From assembly GCF_016086655.4 (NCBI RefSeq), contig NC_092584.1, positions 7,491,907 through 7,555,906 on the forward strand: a stretch of 64,000 nt of DNA, read 5' to 3'. How positions within the stretch are numbered: position 1 is the first letter of the stretch; each line of letters opens with the position of its first letter. This DNA is from Lepeophtheirus salmonis (Eukaryota > Arthropoda > Copepoda > Siphonostomatoida > Caligidae). The translations under genes were made by a program, and so were the position numbers. The notes beneath the pieces are model-generated. The model had not been told where the DNA came from, did not search any database, and saw only the letters and a list, made by a program, of their open reading frames with translations. Positions 13,270 through 24,900 of the stretch are shown piece after piece.

Positions 13270-14215
13270 CTATGATTTATACTATTTTATAGTTGATAAT
13301 ATTGTAAAAAAAAAAAAAATAAATGCAAGGAGGAGGGGGAAAAAAGACATATGGTATCATTGTTTAAAATACTGATGTGATTATCATCTGCCTGCTTTAT
13401 TATGATTTTTGAGGGTATAACGAATGTATTTATTAGAAAAATGTTTAATGAAGATATACTACGTATAATTAACATACAACGTTTTTTATCCGTATTTGAA
13501 AACGTCACACGCCATGAAATTGTAATTCATTATGAACCTCTTCTCAGAATAATAGCTAATGAAACGACAAAGTAGAGTATTTGAAATATATTTGAATCAA
13601 AGTTTAAAAAGAAGGAAACTTTAATTAAATATAATCTACATACTAAAAAATAAACCATTAAACATTTAAGTTAAATATACATAATTAAACAATTAAAATC
13701 ATATAACTATTAATAATAATAAATTATAAATACAGAATATTAAAATAATAGATTGATCCAGATAATTTTTTCTTGTTCTAACATCGGAATTCAGTTAAAT
13801 ATGTCATAACTTTAGGTTGCAATACACAAGCGAGACGTGGAGTTTAATCAAAAGATAATCACCCTCTTCTTCATGTGGAAGTTGCTATATACAATTGTGC
13901 ACAGGATAGATATATCTCTACCGATGAGATCTAACTAATTATTAATAATAAAGTAAATGTCAAAATCATAAAATTAGACAATAAATATATTAATAAAAAA
14001 ATGTTAGAAATAAATTCATCGTAAAATTTAGAGCAAATCCTAATTATGTAAAGTAATGTCCAGGGATATTACTCTATTTTTTAAGCATCAAAAACACTTT
14101 CCCCCGTTATTTAGGTATGCTTATATAACAATATACTATTATCATGAAGGATATACTCAATTGTTAAATAATGCAGATTCGATCAAATAATATGGAATCT
14201 AACTTTAAACACAAT
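13270..14215. other. AT-rich intergenic DNA
   Basis: No gene or element recognised; very AT-rich with many TAA/TTA repeats. Confidence 0.5.
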
Positions 14216-14240
14216 TTCGCTATTAACATTAGTTTAAAAT

Positions 14241-14528
14241 GGAACGCCATCACCGTCGACTGTTATTCGAGTAACAAATGATCCTGACGTCAATAAGTAC
14301 AAAAGAAGAAGTCCTCTTGAGCACTTTACCGTGGGGGAGAAATTTTTCCTATTGGTAAGTAGAAGAAATTTTGGTCGGAAGAAATATCTAGTATATTCTT
14401 TTTTTGGTGCTCTAAGCATAATAGTTCTCTTTTCTTCGATTGCATATGATCGAAGAATTAATAATAGCCCCATGTTTAACCCCATGGATCTGGAGAGGAA
14501 CGAGGTCCAATTTTATCACTTGACCTAA
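14241..14528 (+). CDS. Unassigned exon-like reading frame with a membrane segment
   Basis: A frame of about 96 codons is open from just after a TAA at 14234-14236 to a TAA at 14526. It starts NGTPSPSTVIRVTNDPDVN, goes on to KRRSPLEHFTVGEKFFLL, and later has a strongly hydrophobic stretch YSFFGALSIIVLFSSIAY. After FFLL there is a good donor (TTG|GTAAGT at 14354), so the real exon may end there. The first part reads like the cytoplasmic N-terminus of a type II membrane protein (neprilysin-like proteins have this layout), but that is only a resemblance. No in-frame ATG precedes it and no acceptor AG fits upstream without including the stop. It may be a broken exon or chance. Confidence 0.3.
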   Translation, partial: GTPSPSTVIRVTNDPDVNKYKRRSPLEHFTVGEKFFLLVSRRNFGRKKYLVYSFFGALSIIVLFSSIAYDRRINNSPMFNPMDLERNEVQFYHLT

Positions 14529-14689
14529 TTCTAAATTCATATTTCGTTCTGTTTTGCATTCGTTTGAATCCAGGAAGTGGAGTGATTTTCAGAAAATGAC
14601 GAAAAATAATTTCGTGTGTTGATTAAACATTACTTTATTCAAGACAAAACGCCTCATGAGACTAAAAAAGCTTGATAAACATTATACAA

Positions 14690-15030
14690 AACTCTGCACC
14701 TTCAATTAAAACAGTTTATAAGTGGTTTCAAAATTTTCAGATGTGGCCATATGGGTACAAGTGCCGCTGAAGTTTCTGGACGCCCTGTTGAGGTGACTAC
14801 TCCAGAAATCATTCATAAAATATATCACAGAAGAGGGAAGGTGCATGAGATTGCTAGTGCTGTGGGTATCCCAAGCTGGAACGCTATTTCCATTAATTTT
14901 GCGTCCGCAACTGCTGAGTTGTGAGTTTGTACATTGTCCTGATGGAAAAGGATTATTTTTGTGGGCCAATCGTGGGTATTTTTTTGCAACTCGGATTTCA
15001 AACAGTCCAATAACGATGAAGAATATGTAC
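14690..15030. pseudogene. Mariner relic with inverted halves
   Basis: On the + strand 14700-14870 encodes the N-terminal HTH region of a mariner transposase: KTVYKWFQNF, a frame slip, then SGRPVEVTTPEIIHKI and KVHEIASAVGIP. On the minus strand 15010-14880 encodes the catalytic core segment IILFHQDNVQTHNSAVADAK, with the second catalytic Asp in HQDN. The two parts of one protein therefore face each other with the junction near 14870-14890, so the middle was lost and the rest inverted. Stops and frame shifts show it is dead. Clear terminal repeats were not found. Confidence 0.65.
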
Positions 15031-15219
15031 ATGAAATTATTTTACCCTTTTCCAGATATTTAATGAGGATTCATCCTTGCGAATCCAAAAAATAGTCGCC
15101 ATAATCTCTTATAATACGATCATTTTCACAAAAGTTTATTCTAATTAATAAAGTTATATTGAATGTATTAACTAAAACATATTTTTACGTTTTTATTCAT
15201 CACCCTGAATCTTTAAGAT

Positions 15220-15400
15220 CGATGCTGCCATTTTGGTCAAGTGCTCCGACTGAGATCTTTAGGCACGTGATATTTTGGTGCTAAGTTTTTTTTCACTAGA
15301 ACTCAAGACATAAGGGTCAAGGGAATTGAGGTTTGGTGATGACGGAGGTAAAAGCTCCTTTCACCGAAATTCCCCTAACACCAATTTTCTTTTTAAGTAG
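15220..15400 (-). pseudogene. Mariner/Tc1 transposase C-terminal fragment
   Basis: The minus strand reads KELLPPSSPNLNSLDPYVL, then SSSEKKLSTKIS and SQSEHLTKMAASI. It matches the usual WPP(N/S)SPDLNPLDY..WG block around the third catalytic residue of this superfamily, with Asp replaced by Asn in 'SPNLN'. It is the wrong order to belong to the 14690-15030 relic on the same strand, so it is probably an independent insertion or a rearranged piece. Confidence 0.5.
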
Positions 15401-15479
15401 GACTGAGTGGTGTTTCATGTGTTTCGTGGAACGCAATCTTGTGTGTCCTTTACTGGTGCCCACCCGTTGGTTTGACTTA

Positions 15480-17040
15480 AGCTGTATATATGGTTTTATA
15501 GATTTTGTGTGTGTATCCTTTATGGGTCAAATTTCAGCATTGTGTTGGACATAGGAGGCTGAAATTTTGCATGGGTCCCTCTTTTTAACCTGGTCAGCTT
15601 AATACGGGGGTGGCGATTTTTTTGGGGTGGGGGGAGGGTCATATAAGGGTGGTTTATTCTATACCAAAACACAATAATTGTTTTTTTGGAACTCAAGGAG
15701 ATTAGATAGGGGGTTAAATTTAAAATCAAAAACTGACTATCGTCTCACAAAACAACTATACGCATAACTTCATTTTCTAAATTTATTCAAAATCAAAAAA
15801 ATTTGGGCAAAAAAAAAAAAAAAAAATATGTGAAAATTGGACTTTTTTTTCAAGTTAAAAAAAAAAATTATTTGCAATAGAATATTGATTCGTAGATTAT
15901 ATCAAGTTAGTAGAAATTTGTCTTGAAATTCGTTTGCGTATAAACTTGAGGCACAAAAATGAATGTTTAACAGATATATCTGTTATTTTCTGAATAATTT
16001 TTCTTTTTTTTCCGTTTTTTCTCTCTCTTTTTTCATCAAGTGTCAATTTTTATTAGAAGAGGTGTAATAAAACGATGCATTTTGTACTTTAAATTTTAGA
16101 CTATAATACATCAATATAGTATTTTTAATTTGCGGAATATTATATTATATAATTTGTACAATTTGTGCATAAATGAACCTGTTATGGAGGTTAATTTTTT
16201 TGAAGATATTATTATTATTATTTTTTTAATAATGTTCCTTTAATTTGTTAGATAGAGATACAATGATTAAGTATAAGTAAACATTATAGTATGACAGTTA
16301 ATCCATCTAACCTAAGAATCTTTTTGTGAAATCCATATACATACATTATATATTTCTTTCTCTAGGAATCATCTGGGATCGAATGCACATTTATTTCAAG
16401 AGAATAATCTCCCAAGAGCGTTGTAATTTTGTTTGTTTTTGAAAATACTAAAAAAATATTGATTGGTTTGTGTTCCCCATCACATTACTTTACATCTAAT
16501 TTATATGGACTTCTCATATCGACAAATTTGTTCATGCCTATGTGTTGGTTTGTTATTTGAGGTTTATAACACATTTTTCTTTATTTAAATTCATAATAAT
16601 ACATATATTATAATACTCGCCCGCACTGAAGGGCTCTAAACATTAAGCAGAAACACCATTGACCATTGTCAATGGGATCAGTTAATTGCTTCAATCTCCA
16701 ATATTGAAAAAACAATATTTTTCCAATTATTTTTCATAATTTGAAAAACTCTTTGAATGCAAATCCCTCTACAGTTACTGATGCCACAGAGCTAAAAATC
16801 TAATCCGATAGGATACAAGGGTTATAAATTGATGCAGTTTGTCCAAGTCCAGAAGTTGGAACTAGATTTATTCCGGAAAACCCAACATTTTAATAGCTAT
16901 GCTGAACCGCTAATTCGTCATTATCTAAGGATCCACAACTAATAAGTGTTTATTTAATTTTTACATCTTTTGTATGAAATATGTGTTCCTCTAAAGCCTT
17001 ATTATCAAAATTTATTCAAAGGGAAACAAAAAAAACAAAC
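15480..17040. other. AT-rich intergenic DNA
   Basis: Nothing recognised. A short hairpin (CATTGACCATTGTCAATGGG) lies near 16657. Poly(A) runs occur at about 15809-15826 and, just beyond this stretch, 17101-17128. Confidence 0.5.
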
Positions 17041-17048
17041 AAAAAAAA

Positions 17049-17097
17049 CCAGGTATTGAAATACCGAAGTTTGGTTAATTCAACAATGATTTATTCT
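17049..17097 (+). repeat. Direct repeat flanking a mariner relic (left copy)
   Basis: GGTATTGAAATACCGAAGTT, then TTAATTCAACAATGATTTATT. It matches 18202-18250 in the same orientation at roughly four bases in five. The mariner relic lies between the two copies. Confidence 0.5.
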
Positions 17098-17098
17098 G

Positions 17099-17129
<31 letters not shown>

Positions 17130-17499
17130 ACTTTTCAGTTAAAAAATCGATAAAAACTAATGATCTAATCGACTAATTATCCACAATAATAAAATACGAT
17201 AATAGTTTGGCGAAAAAGATATTTCCCGCCTTTTTTAAAATCTTTTTTAATTTTTTTATCATGTTAGTATTAATCACATCGGATGATACAATTCAGTGTT
17301 TGAAAGTGTGAGTGTATACTACAAAACGTTTTTGGGGAGTATTGCTCTTGGCCGGTTCAGTCGTAAATTATTGTGCCTCCAGTATGAAAGGGAGAAATTC
17401 GCCACATTTTACATTTTTACTTTCTGTAAGAGAAAACTATGTCGAAAGAGACAAAGAAAATTTGCAATATAAACAGAACTATTGTTCTCTCGCTTCGTG

Positions 17500-18060
17500 T
17501 TGATCAATAGTGGTTTCCAGAAATTGTGTTTTGGTATAGTGGAGGTGAATGATTTGCCACACACTGGCAGGCCTGTCGTCAATAATGTAGATAAAAGCAT
17601 ATAAAATATCGAGATATACCATCATGTTCAGCTAGTCGTAGCATCGCCCAGTAGCTGAACGTCCATCATAAAAGCCTTTTCAATCATTTGGAGAATGCTG
17701 GATACAAAAATAAACTCGAATAGGAGAGGAATCGTATTGCATCAAGACAACGGCAGGCTGCACACATCTTTGATGACGCACCAGAATTTCCGGGAGCCCA
17801 GGTGGAAAGTTATTATGCATACACTCTACATCCCCTACCTAGCACCAAGTGAATACCCCCTGTTCCCGTCTATAGCCAACGCGTTTGAGGCGACAAATTT
17901 GGTCTCAATAGGGCCTGTAAAAAGTGGTTGTCCGAGTTTTTTACAAGGCTTCTATGAGAAGGGCATTATGAAGTTGAATTCTTGTTAGCAACAAGCTTTT
18001 TAAGAGAACGGGGCATGCTTGACTTCAATCGGATGATTGTAACACTTCTTATAAAGTATT
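17500..18060 (+). pseudogene. Mariner transposase, internally deleted relic
   Basis: Pieces in order: LPHTGRPVVNNVDKS (linker of the HTH region), NHLENAGYKNKLE (end of the second HTH), then directly RRGIVLHQDNGRLHTSLM, LYIPYLAPSEYPLFPSIANA and EGFYEKGIMKL-like residues near the C-terminus. The HQDN and PYLAPSEY blocks carry the second and third catalytic positions (third Asp replaced by Glu). The sequence jumps from the HTH region to just before HQDN, so roughly the central third is missing. Several stops and frame shifts mean it is inactive. Confidence 0.75.
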
Positions 18061-18201
18061 GAAATAAAGCAAAATGTATTAAATTACTTTTTCCCCAACC
18101 TAAGGTGTTGATAATTAAATGATGCATCTTTTTGTATATAAAAAAACAACGTCTTAAAAGCTCTTACGGAAAAATTATTTAAAGAAAAATGAAAAAAATC
18201 A

Positions 18202-18250
18202 TCACGTATTAAAATACCCCAGTTCGGTTTATTCAACAATCACTTATTTA
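18202..18250 (+). repeat. Direct repeat flanking a mariner relic (right copy)
   Basis: CGTATTAAAATACCCCAGTT, then TTTATTCAACAATCACTTATT; partner of 17049-17097. Confidence 0.5.
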
Positions 18251-18259
18251 ATAAAATTT

Positions 18260-18780
18260 TCAAAACTGTGTACAAAAAAATGTTTGGTCTCATTATATAT
18301 ATAGAACAAAAGAAAAAAACTTTTCTGGTTTATAAAACTTGTTTTATAGCCTTTTGGAAAAAGAAAGTCATGTGAGCGCATCCTACATATGGATTATATC
18401 TGCTCCAACACTTTCTTCTGTAACTCATACATTTTAAGATAACTTTGACGTTTATTGACATAAATTATCAATTAAAGCAAATTATCAAGGCTCTTGAGTC
18501 CATAAACATCTTCTAATGATATATTGTAAATAAACGACAGATGTAAGGATTTATCATTGCTTGGGAAACATTTGAAGGCCCATATCATAGTTTATCATTC
18601 TGACTCTAATACATATTTACTTATCTTCTCTTAAGAAATATAAAAAATAATATTTTTTTAAAATATTATAATATACTAGGACGTACCCATATTTTATATT
18701 TTATTTCGAATTATTTTATTAATGGTTATATAACTTTAGAATTCAGTTAGACTTGTCGATAGACAACATAATCATTAGTC
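18260..18780. other. AT-rich intergenic DNA
   Basis: No gene or element recognised. Confidence 0.5.
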
Positions 18781-18784
18781 CTGT

Positions 18785-19110
18785 TTCAACTATGTATAAT
18801 GAAGATATATACTAAGACAAACTCGCTAATCCTCTTTTTCCGTTAGTACTATCATTCGTTTAATGGATTATTTATTTTTTGTGAATTTTCGAATCGACAA
18901 CATTTACTTTAAAAAAGAAAAAGAAAAAAAGGGAATCGATCTTGTTTTATTAAAAAAATTAACTTATCAGCGAAAAAACAAACTTTCCCTCCAGAGCCCA
19001 GGAATCTGGTCTGATCAGAATAAGACATGGCCTTCCGTACATATCTTAAAATTTTGAACAACTTATAATAATGTCTAAATCTTTCTCCGTTTTTGAAATA
19101 ATTGCCCTAG
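18785..19110 (+). repeat. Dispersed 330-bp repeat, copy 1
   Basis: It shares a long collinear stretch with 26530-26880. Landmarks: AATTTTCGAATCGACAAC, GGGAATCGATCTTGTTTTAT, TTAACTTATCAGCGAAAAAA, CAGGAATCTGGTCTGATCAG and a final GTCTAAATCTTTCTCCGTTTTTG. No coding signal is evident. The partner copy lies in intron 3 of the alkaline phosphatase gene. Confidence 0.65.
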
Positions 19111-19315
19111 CTACGAATTCTTATTAGTAGAATAACAAAAAAACTATTATATTACATTCTAGTAGATTAGGACGTAGCCATCCTTGTTTTTTGGCAACTT
19201 TTTTTTGGTACATTAATATACACATTATTATTATACAATATAATGATAACTGATACATTTTTTGGGAGAGGATAGGGACGCAAACTGGCTCGAAGTGAAG
19301 AAAAAAAAACCAATA

Positions 19316-19440
19316 GCTAGCTAGGACTGAAAGATCGACTTAACGGTCCCTAGGACGGATGAAAAAGACTGGTTCAATAAATAAAAAATGATGCTGGATG
19401 TAGTCCTAGAACCGATCCAACACTAATTAAAATACTTAAA
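19316..19440 (-). repeat. MITE end of the GTGTCAGTCC family
   Basis: It contains CTAGGACTGAAAGATCGAC, GGTCCCTAGGAC, then GATGTAGTCCTAGAACCGAT and CCAACACTA, the inverse of the family end. Confidence 0.4.
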
Positions 19441-19444
19441 CAGA

Positions 19445-19860
19445 AAGAGAGAGAGAAAAAAAAAAAGACAGAGATAAGTATATAAAGAGAAAACATAGGA
19501 TAGCAAGCAGCTGCCTTTGGACAGCATGCTCAGGGCGCAATCGAACCAATTTTATTTTAATAGGGGATGATCCATACATCAAGAATAATATTATAATATA
19601 GTACTTATATAGCTTAATAAAATCAATTTATTGATGAGACTTTCTTTTAACTTTAAATTAGTGGGTCTTAGGCTGTCAACAACTAAATTGAAGTATTCTT
19701 GGTTTGTGGTATGAATGAAATACATTTGAAGAAAAATTTATAGATCATTAGTATTACACTAAGGTTTTTTTTAAATGAGCACCCAAAATATAAAAATTAA
19801 TCCAAGAAAAATACGATTTTATAAGAATAATTTAATGCAATTAGTCTAGTATTCTTTTTA
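19445..19860. other. AT-rich intergenic DNA
   Basis: Nothing recognised beyond a GA-rich run (about 19441-19480). Confidence 0.45.
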
Positions 19861-19867
19861 TCATAGT

Positions 19868-20300
19868 TTATTCATAAATGTTTCTATATATATATCGAGA
19901 AATCAAGACTTTACAAAGACAGTCTCTGCCAGTAACTTTTGCCAGTATCAGTATGGGTTGTTTTAAATATATTTTAGGCGTCTTCTTTAGCAATTGAATA
20001 AATTGGAAGTCGGGGAGATCTTCTGGAGTCCTGTTAGATGGAGACATTTCATCATCAAACCCACTGATTATCCATCCGAACTTATTCATAAATATAAGAT
20101 CATGATTTCTTAATTTGGCAAACAAGTAATTCTCATTTATTTTCAGGTTCAAGGTAGTGTAATTGGTCGTTGTTGGAATCCGGTTCCCTCATATATCCAA
20201 TTATGTAATTATAACCCTAATTCCACCAACTACCTATTTTTATTACCATAAAGAGATCATTATCAAGGTAGGTCTTTGCAACTGGATTTTCCTCTTGCGT
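19868..20300 (-). pseudogene. Unknown-family fragment related to the 45.1 and 50.0 kb segments
   Basis: The minus-strand frame reads LNLKINENYLFAKLRNHDL, then ISGFDDEMSPSNRTPEDLPD. The segment at 49975-50430 gives HEKYFCAKLPNPDLPLMKK, then ISGRDDVMCSSN, and 45055-45500 gives NEKYFCFKLLNINLAF, then NISGIDYGMSP. The shared core is 'NEKY.FAKL.N.DL..M.K....ISG.DD.MS.SN'. DNA similarity also extends upstream (a TACATRATYGGATATG box). The spacing and conserved residues suggest a real protein domain, but I do not recognise it. Frame changes near 20150 indicate decay or an intron boundary. Confidence 0.5.
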
Positions 20301-20349
20301 AATCTAACCAGAACCCAAATGTCCTCTTTTTATTTCATACCAGTTTAGA

Positions 20350-21030
20350 AAAATGTGCAATTTTCACACAAAACATTGCAAAATGAGAAATCTGTCCATT
20401 AAAAAGTTAAAAGGAGTTATGTTTTGAGCGATTGACTGATGCTCACATATCCTATGTCTAATAATTATGTAGTAGAACCCTGGAACTAGACGCTAATTGG
20501 TTCCAAGAAAAAGCATTGAGAAGCAATGCAATCAAGTTCATATTTAGTTTTGCTAAGAATTTCTTTGGATACATGTATTTTTGTCTATAAAAATACATAA
20601 AACAACAAAAATACTGTAAAAGCTTCGAATACAGCCTTGAATTGGTTTAAAACCTGCTAAACAACAAAGTCTGCTAGCGGCATGAGCTCCAAGCACGATC
20701 AGTATTTTTTTTTACGAGCGGTATACAGGGTAAAAACAAGGTAAAAAAAAAATGATATTGTTTCTATATTTAGAAATGGAAAATTATAATTAGCTCCTTG
20801 TTAAAGGGTTGAACCCAAGAAAAGACATAGATGACCATACTTGAGATCATAAAGCCCAAAATGAGTTTGAAACTTTCTTAATTAAATAGCAAATATATTC
20901 TTACTAGTGATGTTCTTCTCGAGATTTTTTTTTTAAGGTCGTAATATTTCCTTGGTATTGGTTAAAAAGGCCTACGACTACCAATGCGTGTGAATAAACT
21001 TATATTTGTTAATAGCGTTTTTATATATGT
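20350..21030. other. Intergenic DNA
   Basis: No gene seen. The AGAACCCTGGAACTAGACGC stretch near 20475 could be a transposon edge, but no partner was found. Confidence 0.4.
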
Positions 21031-21036
21031 CCTTAT

Positions 21037-21480
21037 TTAGAACTGAAGACTGTCCAGTTCAGTCCTGACATATCCGTCCTCAGGGGCATTTGTAGGAATA
21101 TATATATATATTTTTTTTTTTTGGGGGGGGATTTGGATATTTTTTCTAAAAAATTCAAAAATTCAATTTTTCCAACAAAAATCTTTAAACTTTTTTGGAA
21201 AAATAAAAAAATAACATTTTCTGCCAAAAATTTTAAAATCACCTGCCTTTAAAAAAAAATATCAAAAAAATCACAGCTATTCACGAAAGACTAAATTTTT
21301 TGAAATGTTATATTTTTCAAATATAACATTTCAAAAATTATGTTTTTTTTGTAGAAAAATTTAAAAAATTAAAAAAAAAAAAAAATTTAATTTAATTTCA
21401 AATATTTTAATTTTCTATTAAGAAACAAAATTTCTCCAATTAAGACTGGACGGGACCGAATAAATCAGGACTGACACAAC
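21037..21480. repeat. MITE of the GTGTCAGTCC family (both ends)
   Basis: The left part has CTGTCCAGTTCAGTCCTGAC and the right part has GACTGGACGGGACCG, then AATCAGGACTGACACAAC. The two ends are inverted relative to each other around a very AT-rich centre of fused AAATTT blocks. No coding sequence is inside. It lies just upstream of the alkaline phosphatase start. Confidence 0.5.
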
Positions 21481-21922
21481 ACTACTTATCAATAATATTA
21501 TTATGTCAAAAATGGTCAATTTTTAAACTTTTGTCAAAGAACTGACAAAAGGTACGGAACCGATTTTACGGCCTATGTTACAACAATCTTATAATTTATT
21601 ATTTTGATCAGCAAAACAAAATAATTAAGTTAATTTAGACGTAAATAATTCAGCACGCTCTTTGGTTAAGCGAGTTAAGTTCAGCCCTGAAATAATATGG
21701 ATATTTCACAGCATAAATTAAAAAAAAAAAAAATACTTGATAATTTTTTGTACATTTTTTTATCATGCCTTATCTTTTTAAATATTTCACGCTTCAAGTA
21801 TTCATCAAGATTTCTCTCTTTATACACTTTTTCTCCTTCGTGTTGATATATCCTGATTTCAAATTACAAGATTGCTAATTTTTTCTATATTAGATTCAAT
21901 TAGTTCTTCAACGTGTATCGAC

Positions 21923-21998
21923 ATGAATATTTACATTAAGTGTATATTCCTTCTTTTATCTTTGAAGCTGGATGAGATTCGAGGAGTTCCAAACGAGG
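21923..21998 (+). CDS. Alkaline phosphatase exon 1 (signal peptide)
   Basis: ATG opens MNIYIKCIFLLLSLKLDEIR; the donor is G|GTAAGT and the exon ends in phase 1. The first base of the next codon (G) joins AC of exon 2 to give Asp26. Confidence 0.85.
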
Positions 21999-24900
21999 GT
22001 AAGTTTTAAAAAGTCATTTGTCGTGAATCCTTTCTTCATATATATTCATTGTAATAATTAAAGATGTTCAACAGTCCGAAAAACGCAAATATCGTAAGTT
22101 TTGTCGAACGATACTAGAATAATTAACCAACACCAATTAGTTTAATGAAGTAGTTAAACTCTGTCCTAGATCCAAAAAAGTACGAATTTTTTTTTTAAAC
22201 AAAATCAAAAAATTTATTTGCATTCTTTTCCTCTGGCTTTCGGACTGTTCATTTTAACGTCAAACAGAAAAAAATGTAACTTTCTATTAATAATTTTTGC
22301 CTTACTACACTAAGAAGAAGAAGCAATTATAATTTTCTTTCTAACTTAATTTAACAACATTGAACAAAATATAACTAAGGCGCCAATGAGGAATGCCATT
22401 TTATCTCAATCTAATCCATTTTAATTGTGTTACTCTGTAGGGCTTTACTAATTACGTTATTTTGATGATTTTTTCTGTCAATACTAAAACCTAAACGAAT
22501 GATGAGAGTATAGAACCATAATATGATAATGAAGTTTTCCTTTCACGTAACCTTAAATTAAAAACTGTTCCAAATACTAAACTATAAATTGGCAGATGTA
22601 ACAGAATAAATGCAGAAAAATATTCTTTATTCGTGTAACATCTTTAGGTAACACAGGATATATCTTAAAAAGTTGAGGTTAAAAGGATTTGCCTGCCTAT
22701 CTGATATCCTTATCCATATTTTAAATTAATCAAATTATGTATATTGATATCGAAAATAGGACAAAAGGTAGATTACTTTTTATAATAATGATCTTAAGTA
22801 ATGCACAACTTATGCTCCAGACAACGTGAAAGACTTTTTGTAGTTGGAACTTGAACATAATTTTATAACTTTGAAGGTTGTTAACCTTACTATTCAATTC
22901 TAGAGAAGGGAACATCTATGAAGGGTATAAAGTAATAACTAGGAGAATCAAAACATACTCCTATGGAACTACTGAGTTAATACCTTTATTGATATCTGCT
23001 GTCTGCTATATGAAAATGACTTACTTCTATAAAGAGGAGAACTTTCTTAATTTAAAACAGCACCCGTGCTAGAAAAATATCATGTTATGAATTTTTAAAA
23101 CAATTTACACCTAAGATAAGCAATATTGCTTACTTCAGTGGAGAAGTTAACACTCCAAAAACCTATTAAATAATGGACACAAAAAAAAAAAAAAAAAGAG
23201 CACACGCAACAACCATTTTTTCTTTTTTAATTTCCAAACTTAGTTTTTTTCTTTATAAAAAGACATTCTTAAGGCGGGTTACAACATCTACACGTCTAAG
23301 TGTATAAATATTACATATATGTATGTATCCAGTGATGAAAATCCAGGTTAATTTTTGGTAGGCCCGTTTTTTTACAATTGGTAGTATAAAGAATGAATTG
23401 TCTTTTCCTACGCAGTTGTCATTAATCCCAGAGTAGTGAATATCCTTTCCTAAATAGATTCAACTATATTCAATACAGGATTGAACATTCGTGCGAACAG
23501 ATAAAAGACGGGGTGTAACCCTAAGTATTTGTTACGAAGCTATAATTATAATTCCTTGTTCGACTCAGAGTAGAATTGGGGATCGAGATCGGAGTAATTC
23601 TAGCAGATATCCTTTTTTACATCCTTTTCTCCTTCCTCCCTCGTTACAACTGATTGTAACTAATCTAATAAAATGTCACGAGTATTATTATATCCAAAAC
23701 ATTCTTCAAATTGTGAGGGTTACCATGTTGAATTTCGGGTTTCTTTTTATAACATGTCTATTCTACACTGGATTTTCATTATTATATATATACTTAGACG
23801 TTTTGTTTAAATTTTCATACACTTACGGCTGCTTGCAGCTGATATCATAAAAAGTTGTGACAGTAAATCTGCTCTCTTAAACATTTTTCAAATGTTTTTT
23901 TTTGTTTACATACCCGGGGGCCAATTTTATATGTTTCACCTACTTAATTAAATGCCGTTCTTCTAATGCTTATTTTCCTTATAGACGCAGCCTATTGGAG
24001 AAAAGTCAATGACAAGGAATTGCAAAGGGCCCTAAGGCACACACCCAATAAAAACAAAGCAAAGAATGTCATTTTATTCATTGGTGATGGTATGAGCTTA
24101 CCCACACTCACAGCTGGAAGGATATTTAAAAATCAGAGGCTCGCAGAAAAAAGGGGAAATGAAGGACCTGTTGGCGAGGAAACTCCACTCACATTTGAAA
24201 CATTTCCCAATGTTGGACTCAGTCGGGTAAGACAGGACATTTGGGTCACATCTTTATATGATATTCCTTTCGTGACTTTCTATTGGGTGGGACAATAAAA
24301 GAATAAACGGTATATTTTGATCGCAGTAGTCAAACATCCTTAAGAATACATGCCCCTCTATTGTTGTGTTGTTCCTAATCTTGGACTACAAACCTCAGTC
24401 CAGTCCTACATCTATCCCGTGTGATGTCATTTCCTGATTAATTATTCAGTTTGATTTAAAATTCACTAGAATAAATATTATATTTAATAAACTAATAATA
24501 CAATTAAAGGGCCAACAGTCCAACTGGTCTTAAGAAATTGGGACCTACACAACACTAGTCAAGGTTAGGTCCAGTCCTATAAACTCCACTTCCATTTGTC
24601 GATCCTTAAAGAAAGTAAAATTATTCCTTTGTGACGTCATTGAAACTGTATTTCCTCTTCCAAATTATTATTTTATTTAATATAATAAAATTAAATAATA
24701 ATATGTTTGTTTTATATTTCATTATAATGAAAATAGGAGTATTTTTTGCAATATTTGTGCAATGATCTTAATAGATAAATATCACAGATGTATTATTCTT
24801 ATACAATCCACATTTAATGACTAGGGCCCGTTCCAAAGGACTGAACCTAAGACTAGAATGGACTGAATAAATATGCACCGACTCAACACAACAGAGCTGG

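Noticed and set aside
23491..23850. 119-codon + strand frame in intron 1
   Set aside because: Antisense of repeat copy 3; the C-terminal part is low-complexity hydrophobic translation of AT-rich DNA.
23966..24298. The ATG-led frame MLIFLID.. as an alternative gene start
   Set aside because: It begins in intron sequence before a good acceptor; the product would lack the true signal peptide, and the frame also runs past the exon 2 donor.
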